The notes under the pieces were generated by a model. It had not been told where the DNA came from. It saw only the letters and a list, made by a program, of their open reading frames with translations, and did not search any database. Positions 45,006 through 53,108 of a stretch of 64,000 nucleotides of DNA are shown in pieces (within the stretch, counting starts at the first letter, position 1; each line of letters starts with the position of its first letter). The DNA lies in NCBI RefSeq assembly GCF_017877355.1, contig NZ_JAGIPR010000008.1, forward strand, positions 1 to 64,000, written 5' to 3'. The DNA comes from Chryseobacterium jejuense. Its GTDB lineage: Bacteria; Bacteroidota; Bacteroidia; Flavobacteriales; Weeksellaceae. Made by a program: the position numbers and the translations under genes.

Positions 45006-46001
45006 ATGAAATTAAACTTTGAACACCATCAGACAGCGCATTGCGAAAACGGTGTTGCTTCTAATCTACTGCTTAACAGAGGACTGAAGCTAAGTGAACC
45101 TATGATCTTCGGAATCGGTTCAGGATTGTTTTTTGTCTATCTTCCCTTTCTAAAGGTGAATTTTGCTCCAGGCTTCAGCTATCGTCCGATGCCAGGTGCT
45201 ATTTTCAGTAAGGCAGCTAAAAGATTAGGAATTAAAATCAAAAGAGAAAAATTCTCAAACCCTCTGGATGCTCAAAAAGCACTGGAAAGAAACTTAGCAC
45301 AAAATATCCCTACAGGACTTCAGGTAGGTGTTTTCAACCTTACCTATTTCCCTGAAGAATATAAATTCCACTTCAATGCCCACAATCTTGTGGTATATGG
45401 TAAAGAAGACGGAAAATTCCTTATCAGTGATCCGGTAATGGATTACACCACTTCTCTTACAGAAGCAGAACTCGAAAAAGTAAGATATGCCAAGGGAGCA
45501 CTTCCTCCAAAAGGACACATGTACTATCCAATTTATATTCCGGAAGATGTACATCTGGAAGAAGCCATAAAAAAAGGAATTAAAGATACCTGCAAAAACA
45601 TGCTGGCTCCAGTACCTCTTATTGGAGTAAAAGCTATGAGATGGGTGGCTAAGAGCATTCCAAAATGGGCAGAAAAGAAAGGAACAAAAGTAACCAATCA
45701 TTATCTGGGACAGTTGATAAGAATGCAGGAGGAAATCGGTACAGGAGGTGGAGGCTTCAGATTTATTTATGGAGCATTTCTTCAGGAAGCAGCTGTTATC
45801 CTTAAAAACGATGAGTTAAAAGAACTTTCAAAAGAAATTACCTCTATTGGCGACCTTTGGAGAGATTTTGCCGTAGATATTGCCAGAGTTTACAAAAACA
45901 GAAATGCCAAGAGCGACATCTACAATGAATTATCAAAAACAATGCTTCATATTGCAGATTTAGAAGAAGCTTTCTATAAAAAACTGAGAAAAGCAATCTG
46001 A
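45006..46001 (+). CDS. BtrH-type protein (butirosin BtrH N-terminal domain)
   Basis: This 331 aa protein opens FEHHQTAHCENGVASNLLLNRGLKLSEPMIFGIGSGLFFVY, the BtrH N-terminal pattern with a Cys (residue 13) and His that resemble a C39 peptidase-like fold. The middle has HFNAHNLVVYGKEDGKFLISDPV, supplying the His and Asp that would complete a Cys-His-Asp arrangement. The C-terminal third is helical (DUF4872-like). BtrH of butirosin synthesis moves an acyl group from an ACP to an amine. Here a similar acyltransfer from ACP, or a thioester cleavage, in pigment assembly is the natural inference. An ABC transporter follows 1 nt later. Confidence 0.75.
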   Translation: MKLNFEHHQTAHCENGVASNLLLNRGLKLSEPMIFGIGSGLFFVYLPFLKVNFAPGFSYRPMPGAIFSKAAKRLGIKIKREKFSNPLDAQKALERNLAQNIPTGLQVGVFNLTYFPEEYKFHFNAHNLVVYGKEDGKFLISDPVMDYTTSLTEAELEKVRYAKGALPPKGHMYYPIYIPEDVHLEEAIKKGIKDTCKNMLAPVPLIGVKAMRWVAKSIPKWAEKKGTKVTNHYLGQLIRMQEEIGTGGGGFRFIYGAFLQEAAVILKNDELKELSKEITSIGDLWRDFAVDIARVYKNRNAKSDIYNELSKTMLHIADLEEAFYKKLRKAI

Positions 46002-46002
46002 T

Positions 46003-46761
46003 ATGGCAGAGAATATGATCGAGATCAAAAATCTATATAAAAAATACAAAAATTCCGACGAGTTTTCTGTGAATGATATCTCTGTGAATATCCACAAAAA
46101 CGATATCTACGGAATTCTTGGACCTAACGGAGCCGGAAAAACAACTTTGATTTCCATGCTTTCGGGATTAATCAAACCTACTTCAGGACAATTTACGATT
46201 GACGGACTATCTCCACAAAAAGACAATTTCAAGATCAGGCAGATCATGGGTATTGTTCCACAGGAATATGCCCTCTATCCTACTCTTACAGCCAAAGAAA
46301 ACCTGATGTTCTTTGGAAGCTTATATGGTTTAAAACATAAACAGCTTACCAAAACTATTGATGACTCTCTGGAAATTATGGGACTTTCAAAATTTGCCAA
46401 CAAACAGGTAGGCCAATTCTCAGGAGGAATGAAGCGCCGTTGCAATCTCATTGCCGGAACCCTTCACAATCCTAAAGTTCTATTTTTGGATGAACCTACC
46501 GTAGGAGTAGACGTACAATCTAAAAAAGTAATCATTGATTTCCTTTTAGAATTGAATAAAAGCGGAACATGCATTATCTATACTTCCCATCACCTTTCTG
46601 AGGCAGAAGAATTCTGTACCAAGATTGCGATTATCGATAAAGGAAGAATTCACGCTGTGGGAACTCCTGAAGAACTTGTTTCTCAGATTGCCCATGCTGA
46701 GAACCTAGAAGATGTTTTCATTTCATTAACCGGAAAAGAATTAAGAGATGTTGTTGTATAA
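46003..46761 (+). CDS. ABC transporter ATP-binding protein
   Basis: This 252 aa ATPase subunit of an ABC-2 exporter has Walker A GPNGAGKTT (residues 40-48), Q-loop Gln87, signature QFSGGMKRR (138-146), Walker B VLFLDEP (159-165) and the H-loop histidine in TSHH. It overlaps the permease gene by 14 nt, so the two are a unit. In this cluster it could export the pigment or a precursor, or support the MMPL system. The substrate is inferred only from context. Confidence 0.93.
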   Translation: MAENMIEIKNLYKKYKNSDEFSVNDISVNIHKNDIYGILGPNGAGKTTLISMLSGLIKPTSGQFTIDGLSPQKDNFKIRQIMGIVPQEYALYPTLTAKENLMFFGSLYGLKHKQLTKTIDDSLEIMGLSKFANKQVGQFSGGMKRRCNLIAGTLHNPKVLFLDEPTVGVDVQSKKVIIDFLLELNKSGTCIIYTSHHLSEAEEFCTKIAIIDKGRIHAVGTPEELVSQIAHAENLEDVFISLTGKELRDVVV

Positions 46762-48016
46762 ACTGTGGAGAAGTTTTATTAAGGAAATTCTTCTGCTGAA
46801 AAGAGATATCGGAGGAATTGTCATCATTTTCGTAATGCCGTTGCTGCTGATTGTAACCATTACCCTGATTCAGGATTCTACCTTTAAAAACCTTGAAGGT
46901 TCAAAAATCCCCATCATTTTTATTGATAATGACAAATCTGAAGTTTCTAAAAATATAAAAGGTGAACTGGAAAATAGTAAGACCTTCCAGCTGCTGACCA
47001 ATTTCAACGAAAAATCAGCACAGGATGCTGTATTTGCGGGAGAATATCAAATGGCGATTGTCATTCCTCAAGACCTTACGAAGGATTTAAATTCCAATAT
47101 TGATTCCAAAGTTCAGGCGATTGTAAGTTCATTTGGATTGGAAGGTGATTCTGCAAAGACAAAAATAGAAACCCCAAAAGCTAAAGAAATTCATTTGTAT
47201 TTTGACCCGGCTACCAATGCTGGATTCAAAAACTCTGTAATGAATTCCGTAAACAAAATGGTTTTTGAGATCGAAAACAAAAAGATCTACAAAGCCTTTC
47301 AGGATCAGTTAGGAACTACTGAAAATCTTGAAGAGAATAAAAATCTTATCAGTTTCAAAGAAATCACCCCTACGAAAGGAGAAATGGACATTATGCCCAA
47401 TTCTGTTCAGCATAACGTTCCTGCCTGGACGCTTTTCGCCATCTTTTTCATTGTTGTCCCTTTATCCATCAATCTTGTAAAAGAGAAAAGCCAGGGAACG
47501 AGTGTAAGAGCAAGAATAAGCCCTACTCCCTATTTCGTTCATATTTTAGGAAAGACATTTACTTATCTTATTATCTGCCTCATTCAGTTCTTACTAATGG
47601 TGGCTGTAGGTATTTATCTTTTCCCATACATGGATCTTCCGGCATTTGATGTATCCGGCAAAATGTTCCAGCTTGTTACGGTAACCCTGTTCGCTGGACT
47701 TGCGGCCATTGGATTTGGAGTCTTATTGGGAACTATTGCAGATACCCAGGAACAATCGGCACCTTTTGGCGCAACATCTGTAGTAGTATTGGCAGCAATT
47801 GGCGGAATCTGGGTTCCGGTATTTTTAATGCCTGAATTCATGCAGACTGTAGCCAAATTTTCTCCTATGAACTGGGGATTGAATGCTTATTATGATATTA
47901 TTCTAAGAAACAGCGGAATCGGAGGTATTACCAAAGAGCTGGTATTCCTGTTTTTATTTTACATTGCAACCGTATCCATCTCTATTTTCTACGAAAGAAA
48001 GCTTCATAATATTTAA
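46748..48016 (+). CDS. ABC-2 type transporter permease
   Basis: This 422 aa permease has one N-terminal membrane helix (about 23-43), a large extracytoplasmic domain, and five C-terminal helices starting at WTLFAIFFIVVPLSINLV, the usual ABC-2 arrangement. ARISPTPYFVHILGKTFTYLIICLIQF and MNWGLNAYYDIILRNSG are family-typical. Two such chains would form the channel with the ATPase of the preceding gene. Confidence 0.9.
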   Translation: MLLYKLWRSFIKEILLLKRDIGGIVIIFVMPLLLIVTITLIQDSTFKNLEGSKIPIIFIDNDKSEVSKNIKGELENSKTFQLLTNFNEKSAQDAVFAGEYQMAIVIPQDLTKDLNSNIDSKVQAIVSSFGLEGDSAKTKIETPKAKEIHLYFDPATNAGFKNSVMNSVNKMVFEIENKKIYKAFQDQLGTTENLEENKNLISFKEITPTKGEMDIMPNSVQHNVPAWTLFAIFFIVVPLSINLVKEKSQGTSVRARISPTPYFVHILGKTFTYLIICLIQFLLMVAVGIYLFPYMDLPAFDVSGKMFQLVTVTLFAGLAAIGFGVLLGTIADTQEQSAPFGATSVVVLAAIGGIWVPVFLMPEFMQTVAKFSPMNWGLNAYYDIILRNSGIGGITKELVFLFLFYIATVSISIFYERKLHNI

Positions 48017-48082
48017 TCTATTTTATTACTAATATTGTCAGAAGGTTTCTGGCATCCAAAAACAAAACTCAGGAAGAAAAAC

Positions 48083-48511
48083 ATGCAGTCTAACGAAAAT
48101 ATATTAACCTGTACTGAAGAAGTAAGAGTACGATTCAATGAGACAGATCCACTGGGCATTGTCTGGCATGGTCATTACATTGTTTATTTTGAAGACGGAA
48201 GAGAAGCTTTTGGACGTCTGCATGGTCTTACTTACCTTGATATTCAGAAGGCAGGATATGTAACACCTATCGTAAAAAGTACCTGCGAGCATTTTCTCCC
48301 TTTAAAATATGGAGAAACATTCAGAATTGTAACCACTTTTGTCAATTCTGTGTCAGCTAAACTTATCTATAAGTATGAGCTTTTCAACCAGGAAGACAAA
48401 TTAGTATGCAGTGGAGAAACCATTCAGGTATTTCTGGACAGCAACGGAAGTTTATGTTTATACAATCCGGAGTTTTTTCAAAACTGGAAAGATAAAATGG
48501 GATTATCATGA
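48083..48511 (+). CDS. acyl-ACP/acyl-CoA thioesterase, 4HBT family
   Basis: This encodes 142 aa from the ATG at 48083, preceded by AGGA. An upstream TTG at 48035 would add 16 unlikely residues. The hotdog motif VRFNETDPLGIVWHGHYIVYFEDGREAFG includes the catalytic Asp. Thioesterases in aryl polyene clusters are thought to edit or release ACP-bound chains. Its stop overlaps the next ketosynthase start by 4 nt (ATGA), so translation is coupled. Confidence 0.85.
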   Translation: MQSNENILTCTEEVRVRFNETDPLGIVWHGHYIVYFEDGREAFGRLHGLTYLDIQKAGYVTPIVKSTCEHFLPLKYGETFRIVTTFVNSVSAKLIYKYELFNQEDKLVCSGETIQVFLDSNGSLCLYNPEFFQNWKDKMGLS

Positions 48512-49659
48512 AGAAGGAAATTTATATCACAGACTACAACTGCGTAACTCCTCTTGGTTTTAATGTGGATTCCAACTGGAAGGCACTTTTAGCCGGAGAA
48601 TCCGGAGTTACTTTACATAAAATTATAGAAAATCAGGACGCTTTTTATGCCTCCGTGATTGATTCTGAAAAGCTGGATGAAGAATTTGGTAGAATTTTCA
48701 GTCAAAGCAACAATCAGGAATTCACAAGACTGGAAAAAATGCTTCTGTTAAGCATAAAACCTTTGGTGGAAAAGCATCAAGTAACAGAAGGCACAGCTCT
48801 CATCCTTTCTACAACAAAAGGGAATATCAGTTTATTAAAAAACCAGACTGAATTACCGGAAGGAGTTTATCTATCACACTTAGCTCAGAAAATTGCTGAT
48901 TTTTTTGGGTTTAAAACCCAACCTATTGTGGTTTCCAATGCCTGTGTTTCCGGGGTTATGGCTATTGCTGTTGCCAAAAATATGATTCAAGCAGGAAAAT
49001 ATAAAGATGCCTTTGTGATTGCGGGAGATGAAATTTCTGAATTTGTGATTTCAGGCTTCAATTCATTTCAGGCTATTGGCTCAGAGCCTTGCAAACCATA
49101 CGATAAAAACAGAAATGGGATCAATATTGGTGAGGCTGCAGCTGCAGCTTATATCACAGCTAACCCTTCCGAAAATGAAAATTTCAGATTTAAAGTATTG
49201 GGAGACTCAGCCATCAATGATGCCAACCATATTTCCGGCCCTTCCAGAACAGGAGACGGCTTATACGGTAGTATCAGAAATGCTATGATGGAAGCCAATA
49301 TTTCTTCAGAAGAAATCGATTTCATTTCAGCCCACGGAACGGCAACATTATATAACGATGAAATGGAAAGCATCGCATTAAGCAGAATGGAGCTACAAAA
49401 TGTCCCGCTGAACAGCATGAAAGGCTATTACGGACATTGTCTGGGAGCCTCCGGATTGCTGGAAAGTATTATTTCTATGGAAAGTGCTCTTCAGAATACC
49501 CTGATCCCTTCTAAAAACTTTGAAGAAATGGGTGTATCTCAACCTTTGAATATTATCAGGGAAAACCAGTCAGCAACCGTAAGATATATTCTGAAAACCG
49601 CATCTGGTTTTGGAGGCTGTAATGCGGCAATTGTGCTGGAAAAATGTTTAAATAAATAG
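48508..49659 (+). CDS. beta-ketoacyl-ACP synthase (FabF-like, active)
   Basis: This 383 aa ketosynthase has a complete Cys-His-His triad: Cys in VSNACVSGVMAIA, His in SAHGTATLYNDEMES and His in KGYYGHCLGASGLLE. FabF-type enzymes extend acyl chains by Claisen condensation with malonyl-ACP. Of the several ketosynthases here, this one, the 50642 gene and the 62434 gene look active. It is followed 1 nt later by a small degenerate ketosynthase-like gene that could be a partner. Confidence 0.9.
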   Translation: MKKEIYITDYNCVTPLGFNVDSNWKALLAGESGVTLHKIIENQDAFYASVIDSEKLDEEFGRIFSQSNNQEFTRLEKMLLLSIKPLVEKHQVTEGTALILSTTKGNISLLKNQTELPEGVYLSHLAQKIADFFGFKTQPIVVSNACVSGVMAIAVAKNMIQAGKYKDAFVIAGDEISEFVISGFNSFQAIGSEPCKPYDKNRNGINIGEAAAAAYITANPSENENFRFKVLGDSAINDANHISGPSRTGDGLYGSIRNAMMEANISSEEIDFISAHGTATLYNDEMESIALSRMELQNVPLNSMKGYYGHCLGASGLLESIISMESALQNTLIPSKNFEEMGVSQPLNIIRENQSATVRYILKTASGFGGCNAAIVLEKCLNK

Positions 49660-49660
49660 G

Positions 49661-50200
49661 ATGAAGAAAATAAGCAGCTGCACCATAGAACATTCAAAAA
49701 TAACCGTTGATGGAAACCTTATTTTTGAAACCGAAAGCAATACATTCCCGGAATTTGCCAAAGAAGCCTATAAAAGCTTAGAGCTCAGCTATCCGAAATT
49801 CCACAAAATGGACAGTTTGAGTAAATTGGCTTTTCTTTCTGCTGAAATGCTATTAAAAGAAGAAGATCACAGCAGAACAGCGCTGGTTTTTGCTAACAAA
49901 TCCTCCAGTTTGGATACTGATTTCAAATATCAGGAAAGTATCAATTCCCAGGAGAATTATTTTCCTAGTCCCGCAGTTTTTGTTTACACTTTACCCAATA
50001 TTTGTGTAGGTGAAATCAGTATTAAGCACAAAATGCAGACAGAGAATGCTTTCTTCGTTTTGGATGAATTTGATGAAAAATTTTTAACCGATTATGCTGA
50101 GCAGATTCTCCAATCCGGAAAAGCGGATAAAGTATTGTGTGGCTGGGTTGAATTATTTCAGGAAAATTACAAAGCTTTTGTATATTTGCTAACCTTATAA
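49661..50200 (+). CDS. truncated ketosynthase-like protein (no active-site Cys)
   Basis: This 179 aa protein resembles only the N-terminal part of a ketosynthase: SKLAFLSAEMLLKEEDHSRTALVFANKSSSLDTDF corresponds to the early helix and strand, and FPSPAVFVYTLPNICVGEISIKHK to the region just before the nucleophile. Where a Cys-containing motif should follow there is TENAFFVLDEF, and the histidine-bearing C-terminal half is absent. It cannot condense by itself. A structural or chain-length role with the preceding ketosynthase, or an adaptor role, is inferred. Confidence 0.7.
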   Translation: MKKISSCTIEHSKITVDGNLIFETESNTFPEFAKEAYKSLELSYPKFHKMDSLSKLAFLSAEMLLKEEDHSRTALVFANKSSSLDTDFKYQESINSQENYFPSPAVFVYTLPNICVGEISIKHKMQTENAFFVLDEFDEKFLTDYAEQILQSGKADKVLCGWVELFQENYKAFVYLLTL

Positions 50201-50201
50201 A

Positions 50202-50290
50202 AATGTAACCATCTGGCAATCTGAAAATGTAGTAATGATAAGTCATTAATGCATTGGTAAACTGTTATATTGGTACATTGTTAAATTAAA
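50202..50290. repeat. hairpin-forming intergenic repeat, copy 1
   Basis: This is an AT-rich imperfect inverted repeat containing GCATTGGTAAACTGTTATATTGGTACATTG variants, directly before the first ACP gene. It is related to copies at 50561, 62095 and 63667. The left arm (AATGTAACCATCTGGCAAT) is the most degraded. Confidence 0.6.
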
Positions 50291-50297
50291 ACTTTTT

Positions 50298-50555
50298 ATG
50301 GAAAACTTAAAAACTGAATTGAAGCACAAAATTATTGAAGTACTTAACCTTGAAGACGTTTCTGTAGAGGAAATTAAAGACACAGATCCGTTATTTGGAG
50401 GCGGATTAGGATTAGATTCTATTGATGCTTTGGAATTAATCGTTCTTCTTGATAAAGACTATGGAATAAAATTAGCCGATCCCAAAAAAGGAAAGGAAAT
50501 TTTCCAATCTATCGATACCATGGCTAAATTCATCGAAGATAACAGAACAAAATAA
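50298..50555 (+). CDS. acyl carrier protein (pigment cluster, copy 1)
   Basis: This 85 aa acidic four-helix carrier protein has the phosphopantetheine serine in GLGLDSIDALEL (near residue 41). The PLFGGGLGLDSID form is typical of aryl polyene carrier proteins rather than housekeeping AcpP (DLGADSLD). The growing chain would be carried as a thioester on the prosthetic group. Repeats lie on both sides, separating it from the flanking ketosynthase-like genes. Confidence 0.93.
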   Translation: MENLKTELKHKIIEVLNLEDVSVEEIKDTDPLFGGGLGLDSIDALELIVLLDKDYGIKLADPKKGKEIFQSIDTMAKFIEDNRTK

Positions 50556-50560
50556 AAATG

Positions 50561-50633
50561 AATATAACAATCTAACAGTGTATCAATGTAAGAATAATTG
50601 GTAAACTGCTAGATTGGTACATTGTTACATTAT
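50561..50633. repeat. hairpin-forming intergenic repeat, copy 2
   Basis: This imperfect inverted repeat has a left arm (AATATAACAATCTAACAGTG) complementary with mismatches to the right arm (TGCTAGATTGGTACATTGTT). It lies between the ACP and the next ketosynthase. Confidence 0.7.
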
Positions 50634-50641
50634 TTAATAGA

Positions 50642-51841
50642 ATGAGCCAGAAAATTGCCATAACAGGAATGGGCATCATTTCCTCCATCGGAAACAATGT
50701 AGAGGAAAATTTTATTTCATTACAGTCCGGAAAACATGGTATTTCAGATATTCAGATGTTTGAAACCCGCCATGCAGGAACCATTAAAACAGGGGAAATA
50801 AAATTATCCAATGAGGAACTTGTACAGAAACTTCAGCTTAGCGAAGACAATAATGTTACAAGAACATCTTTATTAGGGATGGTAGCCGCTAAAGAAGCTG
50901 TAGAAAGTGCAGGAATATCAGATATCAACGGGTACAGAACCGGACTGATCTCCTCTACCAGCGTCGGGGGAATGGATATTACTGAAAAATACTTCTATTC
51001 CTACGAAGACTTTCCTGAAAAGCAAAAATATATTGACGCTCATGATGCCGGCAATTCCTCTTTGGTGATTGCCGATCATTTGGGATTAAAAGGCATGGTT
51101 TCTACTATTAGTACAGCTTGCTCATCCGCAGCAAATGCCATTATGATGGGAGCCAAGCTCATTAAAAACGGAGTTCTGGATCGTGTTATCGTTGGGGGAA
51201 CAGATTCCCTTTCAAAATTTACGCTGAACGGATTCAATACCCTGATGATCCTTACAGACTCTTATAATACTCCTTTTGATAATAACAGAAAAGGATTGAA
51301 CCTTGGAGAAGCAGCTGCTTTCTTAGTTCTTGAATCCGAAGAAATTGTTAAAAAGGAAAATAAAAAGGTGCTGGCTTATCTTTCCGGATATGGAAATGCC
51401 AACGATGCCCATCACCAGACCGCATCTTCTGAAAACGGACAGGGTGCATTTTTAGCAATGCAGCAAGCCCTGAAAATTTCAGGTTTGCAAAAAGAAGACA
51501 TCGATTATATCAATGTTCATGGAACAGCAACTCCTAATAATGATTTATCTGAAGGAATTGCGATGATTAGAATATTTGGAGAGAAAAACGTCCCTGAATT
51601 CAGTTCTACAAAAGCATTTACAGGACATACACTGGCTGCCGCTGCCGGAATTGAAGCCGTATTTTCAATTTTAGCCATGCAGCACAGTCTCATCTTCCCA
51701 AATCTGAATTTCAAAACGAAAATGGAAGAGTTTGATTTAACTCCTGTTACTGAATTGAAGGAGAAAAATATCAATCATGTTCTTTCTAATTCATTTGGGT
51801 TTGGAGGAAACTGTTCAACCCTAATTTTTTCTAAATCATGA
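50642..51841 (+). CDS. beta-ketoacyl-ACP synthase (FabF-like, probable elongating KS)
   Basis: This 399 aa protein has a full triad: Cys in STACSSAANAIMMGA, His in NVHGTATPNNDLSE and His in AFTGHTLAAAAGIEAV. It overlaps the following degenerate ketosynthase by 4 nt (ATGA). An active KS encoded immediately before an inactive one matches the KS/chain-length-factor heterodimer of aryl polyene synthesis (ApeO-ApeC type) and of type II polyketide synthases. This would therefore be the main chain-extending enzyme. Confidence 0.9.
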   Translation: MSQKIAITGMGIISSIGNNVEENFISLQSGKHGISDIQMFETRHAGTIKTGEIKLSNEELVQKLQLSEDNNVTRTSLLGMVAAKEAVESAGISDINGYRTGLISSTSVGGMDITEKYFYSYEDFPEKQKYIDAHDAGNSSLVIADHLGLKGMVSTISTACSSAANAIMMGAKLIKNGVLDRVIVGGTDSLSKFTLNGFNTLMILTDSYNTPFDNNRKGLNLGEAAAFLVLESEEIVKKENKKVLAYLSGYGNANDAHHQTASSENGQGAFLAMQQALKISGLQKEDIDYINVHGTATPNNDLSEGIAMIRIFGEKNVPEFSSTKAFTGHTLAAAAGIEAVFSILAMQHSLIFPNLNFKTKMEEFDLTPVTELKEKNINHVLSNSFGFGGNCSTLIFSKS

Positions 51842-52899
51842 GTACAGTATACATCAACAGTGCATCCTGTATTTCTGTTCAGGACACTTTAAACGAAAAT
51901 ATTCTTCAGAATCTTAACCCGGAAAATTCGGTAAAGATCATTAAAGCCATAGAGCCTAATTACAAAGAATTCATTCCTCCTGCAATGATTAGAAGAATGT
52001 CTAAAACTGTAAAAATGAGCTCTGTAGTTTCTCATTATGCTTTAAAAGAAGCTGGAATCGAACAACCGGATGCCATTATTGTGGGAACCGGAATGGGATG
52101 TTCTCAGGATTCTGAAAAATTTCTGAAAAATGTGATTGATAATCATGAGGAATTTTTAACTCCAACATTTTTTATTCAATCCACCCATAATACTGTTGCA
52201 GGCCAGATCGCCCTTGGATTGCAGTGTCATGCCTACAACTTTACCTATGTAAATACATCTTCATCACTGGAGTTTTCCTTTTTGGATGCCCAACTTCAGA
52301 TTAAGGATGGTGAAGCTGAAAATGTTCTGGTTGGATCAACCGATGAGCAGACCGACAGAACCATGGAACTCTACTGTCTGAATAATACCATTAAAAAAGA
52401 ATCAGATCTTCCTGCCGATTATCTTCATTCTACTACCAAAGGTGTTATTTGGGGTGAAGGAGCAAGCTTTTTCGTTCTTGGAAAAGATAAAATAGAAAAC
52501 ACTTATGCAAAACTCACCGACATTAAAATCAGTAACAGATTGGAACTGGAGGAAACTTCAGATTTTATTTACGAGTTTTTAACAAAGAACAATCTCTCTA
52601 CAAAAGATATTGATGCTGTAATTTTAGGCTTCAGCGGAGATAAAGATTCTGATGCTTATTATACAAAGGCCATGGATCTGTTTCCAGATTCAGCATTACT
52701 GTATTACAAACATCTGAGCGGAGAATTTAATACAGCAAGTGGTTTTTCTACATTTATAGCTTGCCATATTCTAAAGGAACAGCAGATCCCGGAAGTGATG
52801 ATGATTAACACAGAGAAAAAAGCAGAGGTGAAAAATGTACTTCTTTACAATCATCTGGCAGGTAATGACCATAGCTTGGTATTATTGGAAAGAGTGTAA
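51838..52899 (+). CDS. ketosynthase-like chain-length factor (active-site Cys lost)
   Basis: This 353 aa ketosynthase fold has its nucleophile position reading YVNTSSSLEFSFLDA, where active enzymes have a Cys in a T-A-C-S-S context. The first catalytic histidine motif (HGTxT) is also missing, replaced by LGFSGDKDSDAYY; the second region retains YKHLSGEFNTASG. It should be inactive alone and act as partner of the preceding KS, setting chain length, like ApeC of aryl polyene systems. Partnering is inferred from gene overlap and residue loss. Confidence 0.85.
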   Translation: MSTVYINSASCISVQDTLNENILQNLNPENSVKIIKAIEPNYKEFIPPAMIRRMSKTVKMSSVVSHYALKEAGIEQPDAIIVGTGMGCSQDSEKFLKNVIDNHEEFLTPTFFIQSTHNTVAGQIALGLQCHAYNFTYVNTSSSLEFSFLDAQLQIKDGEAENVLVGSTDEQTDRTMELYCLNNTIKKESDLPADYLHSTTKGVIWGEGASFFVLGKDKIENTYAKLTDIKISNRLELEETSDFIYEFLTKNNLSTKDIDAVILGFSGDKDSDAYYTKAMDLFPDSALLYYKHLSGEFNTASGFSTFIACHILKEQQIPEVMMINTEKKAEVKNVLLYNHLAGNDHSLVLLERV

Positions 52900-53016
52900 T
52901 TTTTGTCATTCAGAGCACAGCCCAAAGGTTTGCGAACAAGGTTTTGAAGTGAAGCGTGGAATCTCAAAATAGATAATTTAAATGTATTAGTCTAGATTCT
53001 TACAGAGTGACAAAAA
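52900..53016. repeat. REP-like interspersed element with inverted ends
   Basis: The ends TTTTTGTCATTCAGAG (52900) and AGAGTGACAAAAA (53004-53016) are inverted, with internal GGAATCTC and TAGATTCT pieces also paired. It begins immediately after a stop codon. Elements with TGTCATTCTGA and GAATCTC cores are commonly seen between genes in flavobacteria. Confidence 0.65.
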
Positions 53017-53041
53017 GAGCTCAAAATAGATCAAACAGACA

Positions 53042-53049
53042 TAAATTTG
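53042..53049 (+). promoter_or_regulatory. candidate -7 box before the polysaccharide deacetylase gene
   Basis: TAAATTTG matches TAnnTTTG and lies between two repeat pieces, 59 nt before the ATG at 53109. No TTG at -33. Confidence 0.3.
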
Positions 53050-53055
53050 TTACAA

Positions 53056-53083
53056 TTGTCATTCTGACGAAGGAAGAATCTCT
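53056..53083. repeat. partial second REP-like element
   Basis: TTGTCATTCTGACGAAGGAAG followed by AATCTCT is one arm of the same element family as 52900-53016. It overlaps the extended, unlikely frame of the following gene. Confidence 0.65.
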
Positions 53084-53108
53084 ACCAGAAATAAAAAAAC
53101 ACCCAATA

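Noticed and set aside
45294..45701. 135-codon open frame antisense to the BtrH-like gene
   Set aside because: It is rich in Phe, Tyr and Cys as typical of antisense translation and overlaps a well supported gene.
48035..48082. TTG start for the 4HBT thioesterase at 48083
   Set aside because: The added residues do not resemble the family, and the downstream ATG has an AGGA before it.
50202..50633. CRISPR-like reading of the repeats around ACP 1
   Set aside because: The copies are imperfect hairpins separated by whole genes, with no regular spacers and no cas genes.
53007..53108. N-terminal extension of the polysaccharide deacetylase
   Set aside because: The extra residues are encoded by the REP-like element; the ATG at 53109 begins a plausible membrane anchor.
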